64,000 bases of DNA, taken from positions 22,400,001 to 22,464,000 of the forward strand of contig JBAIAC010000007.1 in the NCBI GenBank assembly GCA_037349315.1, in the 5' to 3' direction. The notes beneath the pieces were generated by a model. The model was not told the origin of the DNA, did not search any database, and saw only the letters and a list, made by a program, of their open reading frames with translations. Made by a program: the position numbers and the translations under genes. Positions 22,130 through 34,930 of the stretch are shown piece by piece (the stretch's first letter is position 1; each line of letters begins with the position of its first letter). The stretch comes from Chelydra serpentina (taxonomy: Eukaryota; Chordata; Testudines; Chelydridae).

Positions 22130-22330
22130 CAGAGCTCACTCACAAGAGTCGGGGGAAGGCGGGCGGGCGAGCGCTGGGAGGGGGGGGGGGAGGGAGGAGG
22201 TGAGTTTGCTGTTGCTACAGCTACCTTTTAGCAGCCGGCCTCTTTCGGCGTTCCCCTAGCAACCCTGGGCCGCGTTCTAAAAGAGAATGCGGGACACAAA
22301 GTGGATCAGGGCCTCAGTGCAGGGAAAGTG
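22130..22330 (-). promoter_or_regulatory. GC-rich likely promoter of CCDC197 with RFX X-box-like site
   Basis: About 220-420 bp upstream of the CCDC197 ATG the sequence turns GC-rich (gggcgggcgagcgctggg, a run of G, and gggccgcg). At 22250-22263 is GTTCCCCTAGCAAC, which fits the RFX X-box consensus GTNRCC(N0-3)RGYAAC at all but one defined position. RFX factors drive ciliary genes. The site and composition are seen; promoter function is inferred. Confidence 0.45.
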
Positions 22331-22349
22331 CCTTCGCTGAGCGTGGCTG

Positions 22350-24964
22350 GCTGGGCTTTGCTTGCCCAGGGAATAACTCCGCTGCATAGCTATGCACAGC
22401 AATCGCATTAAAACACCCTGCTTGCTTTTAATGCAATTGGAAAAGGAAATCACCCCCTCCCCCCGCCTGACATCTGCAGTAAAAGAGCCCGGCCCAGCTG
22501 CAGAGAAATAAAGGAAAAATAAAAGAAAATGCTGAATATTTTAAGGATACAAACATTAAAAATGGAAGTTTGGGGGTGAGATTTGTTTGCGCTTTGGGAA
22601 GCTGTTTGGCTTGCCTAATTCTGCCCTTTTCCCCACAGTTCCCAATCTTTTTGCAGCATATCTCTTTTTAAAACCTCTCAAACTTCTCAGGAGTTGATAC
22701 TGGACTAAGAGACATGAGCACTGAAGTTCCCTTTCTGCAGAGCAGGCTGTGGCTGTGCAAGCTTGGGAACCACCCTCGCTCCTGCCCCCACACACTGGGA
22801 CCCCATCTAGACTACGGGTAAGGAGGCTCAGTCAACATGATTTTTTTTTAAGGTAGCAGGCAGGGGTCTTTCTGAGATGCTCAGTGGTTCTAATCTGGAT
22901 GATTTTTGTCAAGAGGACACCTGTACAATTCACACTAGACTGTGACCCACCAACTCATGACATCACGACCACACACAGCCATAAGATCATATATTTTTCA
23001 CAATATCAATCAACCTTTGTTGAATTCAAACCGTCAACCTCTGTGGTTAAAGGCTCCATCTCCTATTCCCTTGACCCCCGGCACAATTATTTTTTAAATC
23101 ACGAGTAGCCTGAAATCGTCTATTGTTTTTCTCTTACTTGATACAGTTTGTAATCCAGAGGGTTTTTTTAAAAAAAAGACACAAAATGTCACTAGAACGT
23201 CACATGACTAGTCAGTGTATGTCATTTGTATGTTATGTTATTTAAGATTTTAAACATAGTTTCCAAAGCCCTTTGAAAGAACCCGTGAGACTCTCTTAAA
23301 TACTCACTAGGTCCAAAGACACTGGGCTAGATCTTCAGCTGGGGTAAATGGAATAGTTGAATTGAAATGAATGGAGATACGCTCTTTTAAATCAATTTAG
23401 GAACTGGCCGAATAATTCTGACAAACACTTCTAATGATAAAGGGACACATTCTCTGGGCCACTCCATACACTTTACACCATGTAAGTGTGCATAGCGTAA
23501 AGCTGACTAAAAGCATCTGGAAATAGATAGTGACAAATTCTACCTGGGCAGGAGAATTCTCCACCAACAGAGAGCTGGCAGAGGTGGCTCCTGGGCCAGT
23601 TGCCATCCCACTGTGACTACTCTTCTGCCACTTTAACTTGTGCTGGGCAGCTCAGGATCATGGAACCAACATCCAAGCAGAACTCAGGTGGGGTGAAAAA
23701 TCTGTTCCAAGAATCTGTGTGTGGGGATCTAAAAGTAGAAAATACCTATTTCCTTCATCACTTTTGTCACGTCGCTAGAAAAAACTATCTGTCAACGGTT
23801 AGGGGGCTATTCTTGAGTATTTATGTATGTAGCTTCTAGTTAATCAAAAGGAAACTGTAGTTGTGTATCCATTGATCTTCTATGCACTCTGCAGACCACA
23901 TTTTGTTCTCAGTTACTCTAGTGCAACCCCACCAGTTTCACAGGAGCTGCACTAATGTAACTGAAAGCAAAATTTGGCCCTAATGGTCTGTAACATAGGT
24001 GTGAAACCCAGCAGTGCTGGACTGATCTGTATTACTGACTCCAAGCATGGGGGATGGGTTAAGGTTACAAAAGGAAATGCTCATGTCACATGCCCGGGTT
24101 CAGTGTCCTCCGAAGGCTCCAGGGGTTTCTGTTACATCTTTTTGGTTGCTTGTTTTTTCTTTTAAATCAAAAGCAAATAGACATGATTATGAAACACTTT
24201 AGCCCACCTAAGCACAGAACCAATAACCACAGACATATTTTTATCCTGTTTTAAAATATAGAGAGATTTTCTTTTTATAATGTAAGAGCTCTGGTTCTGA
24301 TTACACACGGCAAAATGAAAGACGTGGATAAGGAGGTGCTGCTGTAACATTAGTGGGTCTCTGTCCAGGCTGCCTTTCTGAGATATTGTTAGCATATTCA
24401 TCATAGTCCTTGTACGCAGGAAGTGGAGCTTTTTAGGAAGGTTTGTGATTATAAAACATAGCTACACATTTCCTCTACAGATTGAAACAAAGCATTCAGT
24501 GTTTGACTTCCAAATCATATTATACAATTTGTGGTAAACTGGCTTAATGCATGTGATTATGTCTCCCTCTACTGGCTGGCTTCAGCAACTACAACATTCT
24601 GCTGCTTGTTCACAGCTTCAGGAGAAGCAATGCAGTACGAGGCAGCTTGTGTTTTTTGGTGCTAAAGATCCAAGGTTCAGTCTCTGCTAGTGATCATGAG
24701 ATGCTTGTATACTGCAATGGGTTGGTATATATGCAGGAATAAATATCCCAGATGTTTACTACTTAGAGTTATTCTTGTACACTGTTATAATGCATAGACT
24801 ATGGAAGTCATTACTGCAGGATGTCATAAAAACCAAAATTTAGCAAGATTCAAAAAGGGACGTACATTGAAATGGATAACAAGAATATCCAGAAGTAAAT
24901 AAAAAAAAAAGTTTTAGAAGGTTTATAAAACCTCACATTTCAGGATTTAAGCCAATCTCTAAAT
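22350..24964. other. Intergenic, old repeats only
   Basis: No exon recognised. It holds weak palindromic elements at about 23328-23398 and 23888-23983 (agttactctagtgcaa against gcactaatgtaactgaaagc) and otherwise AT-rich sequence. Confidence 0.45.
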
Positions 24965-25260
24965 CTGGGGTTGGCAACCTTCAGCACGCAGCCTATCAGG
25001 GTAATCCACTGGCGGGCTGAGAAACATTTTGTTTACATTGACCGTACGCAGGCACGGCCCCCCCGCAGCTCCCAGTGGCCACAGTTCGCCGTTCCTGGCG
25101 AATGGCGGCTGCGGGAAGCGGCGGCCAGCATATCCCTGTGGCCTGCTGCTTCCCGCAGCTCTCATTGGCTGGGAACAGCAAACTGCAGCCACTGGGAGCT
25201 GAGCGGGGCCGCACCTGTGGACGGTCAACGTAAACAAAATGTCTCGCGGCCTGCCTTCAG
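24965..25260. mobile_element. hAT-like non-autonomous element, truncated right end
   Basis: Begins ctggggttggcaacc and has the family body gtttacattgaccgtacg, ccgcagctcccagtgg and inverted counterparts (ccactgggagctgagcgg, cggtcaacgtaaac). The expected right terminus ending ccctg is absent after about 25260. Confidence 0.65.
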
Positions 25261-27337
25261 ATTCTTTACCAACTGTGCTGTAAGACACAACTGGGTTTTA
25301 GTGAAGAAAAATGCATGAATCACACACTGCAGAGGGAACGCTGGCAAGCAGAATTTATTCACCCACATTGTTATTCCCTAGTCCCGCAAAAGTGGCACAG
25401 GCTGCTTAATGGGCAGAAGCGGCCAGAGATTTCAGCTTTCTTCTAAAGACCGTGGGGCAGATCCTCAGCCTGTGTCAATTTCAATGAAACCAAGACAATT
25501 TACACCCACTGCAGATCTACCCCAGTACTTCTAAGGGCAAAGGGACCCTCAGCATGAAGCAGGGTTGTTGGCTAAATATTGACTTGGAAGGAACAAATTT
25601 TAAGTACCAAGTGCCTTAAAAATATCACAAATGGATAGACGGATGGTGGATGGTAGAAGTGTGTCACCAATACTACTGTCTGTGGCATCTATGGTTGTCT
25701 AGCCAAGGCCAGATGAAGAAGTCCCGACCTTGCTTACCTGATGAGTTCGGACAAGACACAGTGGTCTGTCAGCAGCTCAAATGGAAAAAAGACCCTGAGC
25801 TTATTAAACTATTAAGAGTATGACACAAGTCAAGACATTGCAGATGAGGGTTGGTACTTCGGCATTAGTGTATGTTTTTGTGCCCGTTTTGCTCTTTTCC
25901 ATAACATGGTTTGGGTACTTTTGCCATTTGTGCAACTATCTTTTCTGTATTTGAGTTTTCCCTGGAGGGCTAAGAGGACTCTAAATACAATTAAAACAAA
26001 GATGGGAGCTAGTTGTAAATGTATTCGGGGAGCAGAGTCTACTATCTTGAGTCATACCAAGTACTACCTTACTCCACAGCTAGTCACGCTGAAATGAAGG
26101 GAACCACATGTGCTGTAATCTGCTCTACAGTGTGAGCAAGGGGGAAAGAATCTGGCTATTTATAGAATAGGGATAGGAATGAAACTAAATCAAATGAAGG
26201 CCACTTGAATTCTGTATGAGGGTGCTCACGCATGGATTTAATCCAGTTTAACTAACCCGCTTCAAGAAAAATTAATCCAAGTTAACTAAAGGTGTGAATT
26301 TGATGTCCCTGGGTAGGCAAGCACTCAAACTGTCTCCCTGCTGGCCCCTTCTCCCTACCCAGGCATTCCACCGGTAGGTTTGGAGAGGTCAGCTGGCAAG
26401 CAGGCTTCTCTCAGAGCTCCTCTTTTCAAATGAGCTCTGGCAGCCTTTTGTCAAGTCCAGGTGCTCATTAGTCAATCACCAAGGTAGTTACTTAGAGGTG
26501 GCTGAGATGGGCCCATTCTCTTTGAACAAGGCCATCTCCCCTTAAAGGGGCCATGCCCCACTGTGACAATACAAATATGTTTAAAAGAGTCCACCTGCTT
26601 CTAAATAAATTATTATAGGACGATATTTAGTATTTATCTAAATAGAGAGAATGAATTAATATAGAAAAGAAAAGGGAGGAGGTTATGTTTTCTCGAGTTT
26701 ATTGATCAATCTTGTCCCCTTGCATATTTGTGTCTCATTATTGTACCGTCTGTTGACCATTGCAGTGGATAAAATCCAGGAGCGTGCCAAATTACGAGGT
26801 AAGCATACAGTTATTTTTAACTAAGTTAAACTTTACTCGTTCCATGGCACGTTGTGCAACAGACATACACTGGTGTCAGATGACATTCTGTCCAGACACT
26901 TACGCTAAATTTAACTCCTCTTGAGGGATATAGGGCAAGCAATTAAATGTCAGCCCTGAAAAACAAACCTGTTGTATTATGATTTGCATTTAGAAGAGAA
27001 ATAAAATCCTTCTTACCTTCTCATCCATAAACAAAGTCGTTGGTGCAGGATGTCTAAGCTTTCTCAGTGGTTGTAATAATAGACTTCGTTTGGACTGGAC
27101 TTTAAATGATGAGATTAGACACATTTCAATTTGACCGTACAGCAATGAGTAAATAGAGATGACAGTGCATTCTCCTTTAGCATATGCTGTTCTATTCCTT
27201 TTACAGCTCTCTTCACCATAGTTTGAGAGTGCTTTTCAGAAGTGCATTAAGTGACATGACTACACATCTGTCCTGCATGGTTCTCTTTTCTTCTCTCCAT
27301 ATTATACATACAGAGGGCCCAGTTCTGCCCTCAATAA
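25261..27337. other. Intergenic, no gene recognised
   Basis: Apart from a short palindromic repeat near 25455-25525 nothing here could be assigned. It contains no exon with coiled-coil or ankyrin character. Confidence 0.45.
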
Positions 27338-27464
27338 GGCCCCAATCCAGCAAAATCCTTAAACATATGCTTAATCTGAGCATGTGAGTAGTTCCAATTT
27401 AATTCCATGAAGCTACTCACGCTTACGGTTAAGCACATGCTTATCAGCTTTGCTGGATTGTGAC
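27338..27464. repeat. Ancient palindromic element (ccaatccagcaaa type)
   Basis: The left arm ggccccaatccagcaaaatc with catatgcttaa is mirrored by taagcacatgc and tttgctggattgtgac at the right. Related diverged copies appear near 42555-42680 and 51850-51930. Confidence 0.5.
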
Positions 27465-27754
27465 TTTAGGTGGAGGCCTCTCCTATTGACTTCAGCAAGA
27501 ATTTTTTCTGACCCTTAGGAATTTTAAGGAAAGTAGATCTGGTATTTAGCAGACATATTTTCATGTCATTGAAGGAAGGGGAAGGCAAGATTGACAGTAA
27601 AAAGTCACACAGTCCTACTATACACAATGAATGGAACAGCTGAAAACTACTTCCAAATCACAGCCCTAAAGAATGAGCTTTATGTAGGATTTTTAAAACT
27701 AGTCTATAGAATTCTAGAGCAGGGGTATTGTTATACTCATGGCCTATAAATAGA

Positions 27755-28035
27755 GAAGGTAAATAACATCACATACTCTTGCTGGAAGATTGCAATGTAA
27801 AACTAATTCATTTCTTAGAATCCAGAACAACACACAGTAACCAAAAATAGAGAGAGAAAGCAGGCTGCTCCTTAAGGCAGAAAGGCAAAGCTCAACCCAC
27901 CTTTTTCTGAAATGGCTCTTTCTTGACTGAGAGACCCAGATCACACGCTTCACTTTCACAATAGAGAACTCGCCCACACCCTTAAAGTGATAGTTTGCAA
28001 ATCCAGCAGTTTTCAATATACCACAGGTGTGAATC
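27755..28035. repeat. Unclassified interspersed repeat, copy 1
   Basis: Shares a colinear series of blocks with 53015-53335: actcttgctg, attcatttcttag, aagcaggctg, cagaaaggcaaagctca, cccagatcacac, ttaaagtga and gttttcaata. It is non-coding (an apparent open frame on the minus strand is not conserved). Possibly an old LTR or DNA element; class unknown. Confidence 0.55.
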
Positions 28036-29191
28036 TATATTAAATTCTACAGGTTGAGTTAAAAGGACTACTGAAAGGATCACTTTTTGACCTGCCTCCA
28101 GGTAGACAAGCTAGTCACTAGCAGAGATAGGGCCAGAGTCAGCTCCCATTCCCACCACGCAGTATAGGCAATTGGGGATAAATATCTTCTTATAAGATCA
28201 AAGGTACCCCTACATTTTGGTTCTGAGGACCTCTGAAAACTGACTCTGTAGGGTCAGCTGCCTTATCCCTTTAGGGAAATGTCCTATAAAAATTAATAGA
28301 GAGTAAACCAACAAAGTTCTATAGAAATTCTATAACAAACTATAAAATATCTCAAGAAACTATAAAATTGAATAGAGACGGATACCCTTTCTGTCAGATT
28401 TTAAACCAGCCTATGGAGTTTAATAGAGAAGCACGTTCCTACTATAGCTTTCTGTAGACTGGTTTAAAAATTTGATTGAAAAATAATTCTCTGTCACATT
28501 CTGTAGGATATCTCCATTAGGGCAGTGATTCAGAAACAGTGGCTTTGGCCATTACGTTCCCTGTATGTAGTAGAATGGTGTGGAACATATTGTCATTCTT
28601 GCCCTCATCCTTCCCTCTAATAATGGGTCTGCAGCTAAGGAGATCTATTTTCTTCTGTTTCTGAAAGGTCAAGGAAAAGAACAAACCTTTCAATAGAACT
28701 CCTACTAAATCTCATTATAAAATATAAATGATATTTGCACAACAAAGAATAGCGGAAAGATGATGTTTACCCATGTAAAAGGAACATGTCTTTGTTTACA
28801 TAGTCATGGAGGTTTTATTCATTGTGCATTATGATTACATATTCTCCTGTACTTTAGTCCCTTTTCATTTTGAGTCTGTGTACTTGACCTTCTGATGATA
28901 TTTGCAGAGAGAGGCTGAGACTGTAATAACTGCAGATTCCTCCAAGGTTTATTGGCTGTCAGGTCCAGCCTGAGTCAGCAAGCAGCTAACGTGGTGCTGA
29001 AGAGCTTATATATTTGTTGTTCCCCTTGGTGCAAACATGCTATCTCCAAAGAAGTGAGGACTCCCTCCGGACTGTAACTGAGATGCACAAAGAAGTTGCT
29101 ACGCTCAGCCACTATGCTGAACCACTGAGCCAGTGGGCTCTAAATCAGTAATATAAATCAGAAGTAATTCCATTCAAATTATAGGACATAC
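28036..29191. other. Intergenic, nothing recognised
   Basis: AT-rich sequence between a repeat and the hAT transposon, with no exon or element that could be supported. Confidence 0.4.
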
Positions 29192-29700
29192 CAGGGCTGG
29201 CCTTACCATGAGGCGAACTGAGGCAGCCGCCTCAGGTCCCAGACTGTCGGGGGGGCACCACTAGGAACCAGAGTGTAGAAAATTATGTCTGCTGCTGGTG
29301 CATATGTATTCTCTCTGCTCTAGATGCACAGAGATGGTGGAGTGCTGTGCTGGAGGAAGGAGGGCACAAGAGACATAACAGGCAGGCAAGAGAAAAGGTG
29401 AGAGGGAATAACAGAAAGCAGCAGGAGCTGCAGGGAAAGAGGAGGAAGAGCCTCTTACATACCTCTCTAGCACCCCCAGGAGCCTGGACTGATTAACATC
29501 AGCTTCTCAGGGAGCTTCCTGTTTCCTCCTGCTTCCCTGAACCCACTTGAGGAGAACAGGCAGTCAACTGAAGTAATAGGAGCCAGTTGGGCCCTTAAGA
29601 CGCTGATATCTTCCCTCACTCAGGCCCTGCCACCAGCCTCCTTATTTGTCCCCTTCAGCTGAGTGTTGAGAGCCACTATAGCTGGCACAGAACAGCAGTC

Positions 29701-32700
29701 ATGAGTGAAAGAAGAAAATGCCCCTCTGGGGCAGCATTCAGAAAAAGAAAGAAAACAAAGGAAGCTTTTCGATCTAAGCAGGAAGGAGCTCTCCTGAGAC
29801 AAATAGACTCAAATGTTCATGGTGAGCCTTCCGGCCCCAGTGAGGATGTGAGTGGTGAGGAGATGCCTGATCTTCCAGTTAGTCAGAGTGCAGGTAACCT
29901 GGCAGCTACTGCAGCATCCATATCTCCATCTCAAATGGATGTAACCATGCACATTCCTGAAGAAAAGTGTAGATCAGAGAAGAGTGTGGTGGAGGTGCAA
30001 GAAACAGCTGCTGCTAAGTATAGTTTCTTAAGTCTAGATGATCCAGGACTGTGGACCCACGTGAGCAGTAGCCTGAGGGACTTCCTTGTACTGCGTGGGC
30101 CACAGCAAGTGAAAAACTTCATGTTCCCCAAAGACAGTGAAAATAGAAGTTTCCATCCAACACATTACTGGCGTGAAATCCCCAATGGTGACAAAGTGGA
30201 GAGGCCATGGTTTATGTACTCAAAAACCTAGAATGCTGCATACTGTTTTTGTTGCAAACTCTTCCAGTCTAATGTTCCAGCCACATTGGGTTCTACGGGA
30301 ACAAAGGACGAAAAATATGGCTAGAAATCTGGCATGCCATGAAAAGGCAGCAAATCACCGGAGAGCATTCCATAGGTGGAAAGAGCTTGAGATGAGACTA
30401 AGATTAAAGGCCACCATAGGTGATCAGCACCAAGAGAAGATTGTATCAGAGTCTCTTTACTGGCAAGATGTTCTGAAAAGGCTCATGGCCATTGTGAGAA
30501 TGCTTGCTACCCAAACCCTAGCACTGCGTGGCACTTCAGATCAGCTGTATGTGCCAAACAATGGCAACGTCCTTAAAATTGTGGAGCTGATGGCTGAGTT
30601 TGATGCTGTACTCCAGGAGCATCTAAGAAGAGTCACCACCCAAGAAATGTACACACACCACTACCTTGGAAAAACAATTCAAAATGAGATCATACAGTTA
30701 CTGGCAACAAAAGTCAAACAGAAGATTGTGGCAGATCTGAAGTCAGCAAGATATTACTCTGTTATTCTGGACTGCACACCTGACAGCCATACGGAACAAA
30801 TGACTTTAATGGTGCGTTTTGTAACAACAATAGAACCCAGTGAAAATGTCCCTGCAATGGTGACTGTCAGAGAGCATTTTCTAGACTTTATTGAAATTGA
30901 TGATACTACAAGAGCTGGTATGACAAATGTGCTTCTTAAAAAGCTGTAAGATACGGGAATTGCGATAGCTGACATGAGAGGCCAGGGCTACGATAATGGT
31001 GCCAACATGAGAGGAAAGAACAGAGGAGTGCAGACATAGATCCGAGAGTTAAACCCTTGAGCTTTTTTTGTCCCATGCAGTTCTCATTCATTGAACTTGG
31101 TGGTCAGTGACGCAGCATCAGCTTCTAATGAGGCTGCTAAATTTTTTAATGTAATTCAAAGCATCTATGTATTTTTCTCTGCATCAACTCATTGATGACA
31201 AATTTGGAAGCAGCATCTGGGAACATCCTCTCTGACACCGAAACCACTGAGTGCCACACGATGGGAAAGTCGAGTGGAGGCGATAAAGCCTATCAAACAC
31301 CAAATTGGGAAGATAGATGATGCCATAGTTGCCATTATGGAGGATAATGCTATGACATGGACTGTTCGTGGGAGAACAGTGGCAGAGGGAAATGGAATCA
31401 CCAGAAAATACATAACTTCAAATTTCTGTGTGGCTTAGTGCTGTGGCATGACATACTGTTTGAAATAAATGTTGTAAGCAAGAGACTCCAAGGTGTTGAC
31501 CTTGATATATTTGGAGCAATGGAACAACTGGAAAAAGCAAAGTCATACATACAGTCTTACCGGTCAGATGAGGGATTTCAAAAAATTCTGAGGAGTGCAC
31601 AGAAGTTGGCAGAGGAACTTCACACTGAAGCTATTTTTCCACCCATTCAAGAATACAAGAGTCACCGAAGAAGAAGACATTTTGATTACGAGGCACAGGA
31701 TAATCCCATAAGAGACCCCAAACAAGAATTCAAAGTTGAATTCTTTAACCAGGTGCTTGATTGTGCAAAACGGTTCATAGATTCATAGATTCTAGGGCTG
31801 GAAGGGACCTCGAGAGGTCATCGAGTCCAGCCCCCCGCCCTCATGGCAGGACCAATTACTGTCTAGACCATCCCTGATAGACATTTACCTAACCTACTCT
31901 TAAATATCTCCAGAGATGGAGATTCCACAACCGCCCTGGGCAGTTTATTCCAGTGTTTAACCACCCTGACAGTTAGGAACTTTTTCCTAATGTCCAACCT
32001 AAACCTCCCTTGCTGCAGTTTAAGCCCATTGCTTCTTGTTCTATCCTCAGATGCTAAGATGAACACGTTTTCTCCCTCCTCCTTATGACACCCTTTTAGA
32101 TACCTGAAGACCGCTATCATGTCCCCTCTCAGTCTTCTCTTTTCCAAACTAAACAAACCCAATTCCTTCAGCCTTCCTTCATAGGTCATGTTCTCTAGAT
32201 CCTTAATCATTCTTGTTGCTCTTCTCTGGACCCTCTCCAATTTCTCCACATCTTTCTTGAAATGCGGTGCCCAGAACTGGACACAATACTCCAGTTGAGG
32301 CCTAACCAGCGCAGAGTAGAGTGGAAGAATGACTTCTCGTGTCTTGCTCACCACATACCTGTTAATGCAGCCCAGAATCATGTTTGCTTTTTTTGCAACA
32401 GCATCACACTGTTGACTCATATTTAGCTTGTGGTCCACTATAACCCCTAGATCCCTTTCTGCCGTACTCCTTCCTAGACAGTCTCCTCCCATTCTGTATG
32501 TGTGAAACTGATTGTTCCTACCTAAGTGGAGCACTTTGCATTTGTCCTTATTAAACTTCATCCTGTTTACCTCTGACCATTTCTCCAATTTGTCCAGATC
32601 ATTTTGAATTATGACCCTATCCTCCAAAGCAGTTGCAATCCCTCCCAGTTTGGTATCATCTGCAAACTTAATAAGCGTACTTTCTATGCCAATATCCAAG

Positions 32701-33720
32701 TCGTTGATGAAGATATTGAACAGAGCCGGTCCCAAAACAGACCCTTGCGGAACCCCACTCGTTATACCTTTCCAGCAGGATTGGGAACCATTTATAACTA
32801 CTCTTCGAGTACGGTTATCCAGCCAGTTGCGCACCCACCTTATAGTAGCCCCATCTAAGTTGTATTTCCCTAGTTTATTGATAATATCAATAAATATTGA
32901 TCAATAGATATATCGCTGGTGAATATCATGCGAGACCATATCAAATGCCTTACTAAAGTCTAGGTATACCACATCCACCGCTTCTTCCTTATCCACAAGA
33001 CTCGTTATCCTATCAAAGAAAGCTATCAGATTGGTTTGACATGATTTGTTCTTTACAAATCCATGCTGGTTATTCCCTATCACCTTACCACCTTCCAAGT
33101 GTTTGCAGATGATTTCCTTAATTACTTGCTCCATTATTTTCCCTGGCACAGAAGTTAAACTAACTGGTCTGTAGTTTCCTGGGTTGTTTTTATTTCCCTT
33201 TTTATTTCCAGTTAGCTGAAGAACGTTTCATGCAGCTCAAGGAACACAGCAGTATATTTGGGATGTTGTATGATATTCCAAAACTCCTCACTATACCTGA
33301 AGAAGACCTACACCAGCAATGCAGGGCACTAGAGACAGTGTTGACACGTGATGACATGTGCGCTATTGATGCACAAGTGATTTAGGTGATGAACTGAAAG
33401 CCCTTTCAAGATACATTTCAGCAGGATCAACTCCAAAGGCTGTTCTGGAATATATGTGCACAAATAAGATGACCACCCTCTTTCCAAATGCTTTTGTTGC
33501 TCTGTGCATACTTCTAACACTTCCTGTAACCGTTGCCAGTGAGGAACGCAGCTTCTGTAAGCTGAAGTTAATAAAAACACATCTATGCTCCACAATGACA
33601 CAGGAGAGGCTGGTCGGCCTTGCAACCATCTCAATAGAGCATGAGCTGGCCCAAACTGTGGACCTTCAAGAAGCAGTTCAAATCTTTGCAACCAAGAAGG
33701 CACGGAAAGCACTGCTTTGA
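29701..33720 (+). pseudogene. hAT transposase pseudogene (ZMYM1-like, TTF-type zinc finger)
   Basis: The N-terminus starts MSERRKCPSGAAFRKRKKTK, followed by a TTF-type region (DPGLWTH, RPWFMYSKT, then CFCCK after a stop). Next come RNLACHEK...HRRAFHRW, the catalytic-core pieces VILDCTPD and GQGYDNGANM, and the C-terminal dimerisation region VASEERSFCKLKLIKTHL. It is broken by stops at 30229-30231, 30947-30949 and 31037-31039, by frame changes near 30240-30310, 31145-31360 and 33370, and by a CR1. The resemblance to ZMYM1-like proteins is how such transposases are usually labelled; nothing suggests domestication. Confidence 0.85.
31773..33208 (-). mobile_element. CR1 LINE inserted in hAT transposase
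   Basis: The minus strand has RT C-terminal coding with [30 protein letters not shown] [22 protein letters not shown] and ...KCLSGMV at its end; its 3' end abuts 31773. The transposase reading resumes at 33209 (QLAEERFMQL). A 5'-truncated copy of the same general type as that at 13952-16735. One internal deletion lies near 32880-32930. Confidence 0.9.
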
Positions 33721-34571
33721 TTATTCAAACAGATAAAAATGCCAGTGTTTACTATGCAGACAAGAAAAGTTACATTTTGCTGTTCAGGCGTTTGAAAGTT
33801 AAGTGTTAATTAAAATTTTTGAACAAGGCATTTTAAGTTGTTAGTTCTCCTTTATTGGGGTAGGTAGCAGAGCAGTACCATGAGAGGAGCAGAACAGGAA
33901 AAAGGCAGAATTGAGACCTTTCAAAGTTTTGGCCCAAGCTAGGGAGCATGGGGCGTCATTTGAGCTCCCTGCCTCAGGTGCCAAAATGTTGTGGGCCAGC
34001 CCTGCGATGTACACCAATTTCACATTAAGGTGAGAGGAAACTCGAGTCTTAAGACTAATATAGTCTGAGAAACCTTCTTTTTGGGGGAAGAAAAGCAGAT
34101 TCAGCAACACCAAAGCATTTTGCAAATTCATGGCAATTTCACCAAATTGCTTCTGTTGAAAAATATTTCTGAAAAAAATCAAAACATTTCATTTTGACAT
34201 TTTGGAAATAAAAATTTTTGTTTTTTCATTCAAAATGACTGGGTTTTTTTTTTTAAAAGTAGCAACAAATCAAAAATGGTTTACATCAAAATGAAACGTT
34301 TCCGTTTTGCCGGTATAAATCATTTCATTCAATCAGAAATGAATATTTTTTAATTTTTTTTTGGAATTGCCAGTGAACTGAAAAATCACCAGCTCTAATT
34401 CTGAGTTGATTGGAGGAATTGGTGGGGTTGGAAGAACTAAAGGACTTTGCACCATTAGGACCTTAGATAGCAGAGCCACCAAGAAATAATATATGCTGTA
34501 GACATCACACCTTAGCAATTACCCACACCTTGGCATATTTGATATCACACATCTTTTTTATTAGAAGTGTC

Positions 34572-34670
34572 ATAGAATTTAAGGCCAGAAGGGACCACCC
34601 GATCATTTAACCTGACCTCCTGTAAATCACAGCTATCAACACCACCCACTGCCCACATACTAAAGTGCTG
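34572..34670 (-). mobile_element. CR1 3' end fragment
   Basis: catagaatttaaggccagaa begins a reverse-oriented CR1 tail, followed by acctgacctcctgtaaatca. Confidence 0.7.
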
Positions 34671-34834
34671 CTGGCTTATTGCCACCATCATATAAGCAGG
34701 GCCAAAGCAATCACTTCTCAGCCCATCCTTCCTACGGGAAACAATTTGAAACTTTCTTCATCCATTGAAATTCTTGTCCCCTTGCTAGTTGGATGGAGTT
34801 TTAGTAGCAGCATGTGTGTGTGGAGAGAAGAATG

Positions 34835-34930
34835 GTTTGTTCTACAGAAATGGAAGCCAGGAACTCCTGAGTTCTAGTCCTAGCTTTAGTTGTAGCTCTA
34901 ACACTGATTCCTTCTGTGGCTTTGCCCTTC
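34835..34930 (-). repeat. MIR SINE fragment, minus strand
   Basis: Diverged MIR core in reverse: gaactcctgagttctagtcc, then ttctgtggctttgcccttc. Confidence 0.5.

Larger units (their letters stand above)
29192..34004 (+). mobile_element. hAT transposon with ZMYM1-like transposase, split by CR1
   Basis: The termini CAGGGCTGGCC (29192) and GGCCAGCCCTG (34004) are perfect 11-bp inverted repeats. The flanks ggacatac and cgatgtac agree at 5 of 8 positions, with two of the three differences being transitions, as expected for an aged 8-bp duplication. Without the CR1 (31773-33208) the element is about 3.4 kb. It carries a decayed transposase (29701-33720). Confidence 0.85.

Noticed and set aside
29701..33720. 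ZMYM1-like host gene
   Set aside because: Several stops, frame changes and an inserted CR1 show it to be a dead hAT transposase; the termini at 29192 and 34004 fit a transposon.
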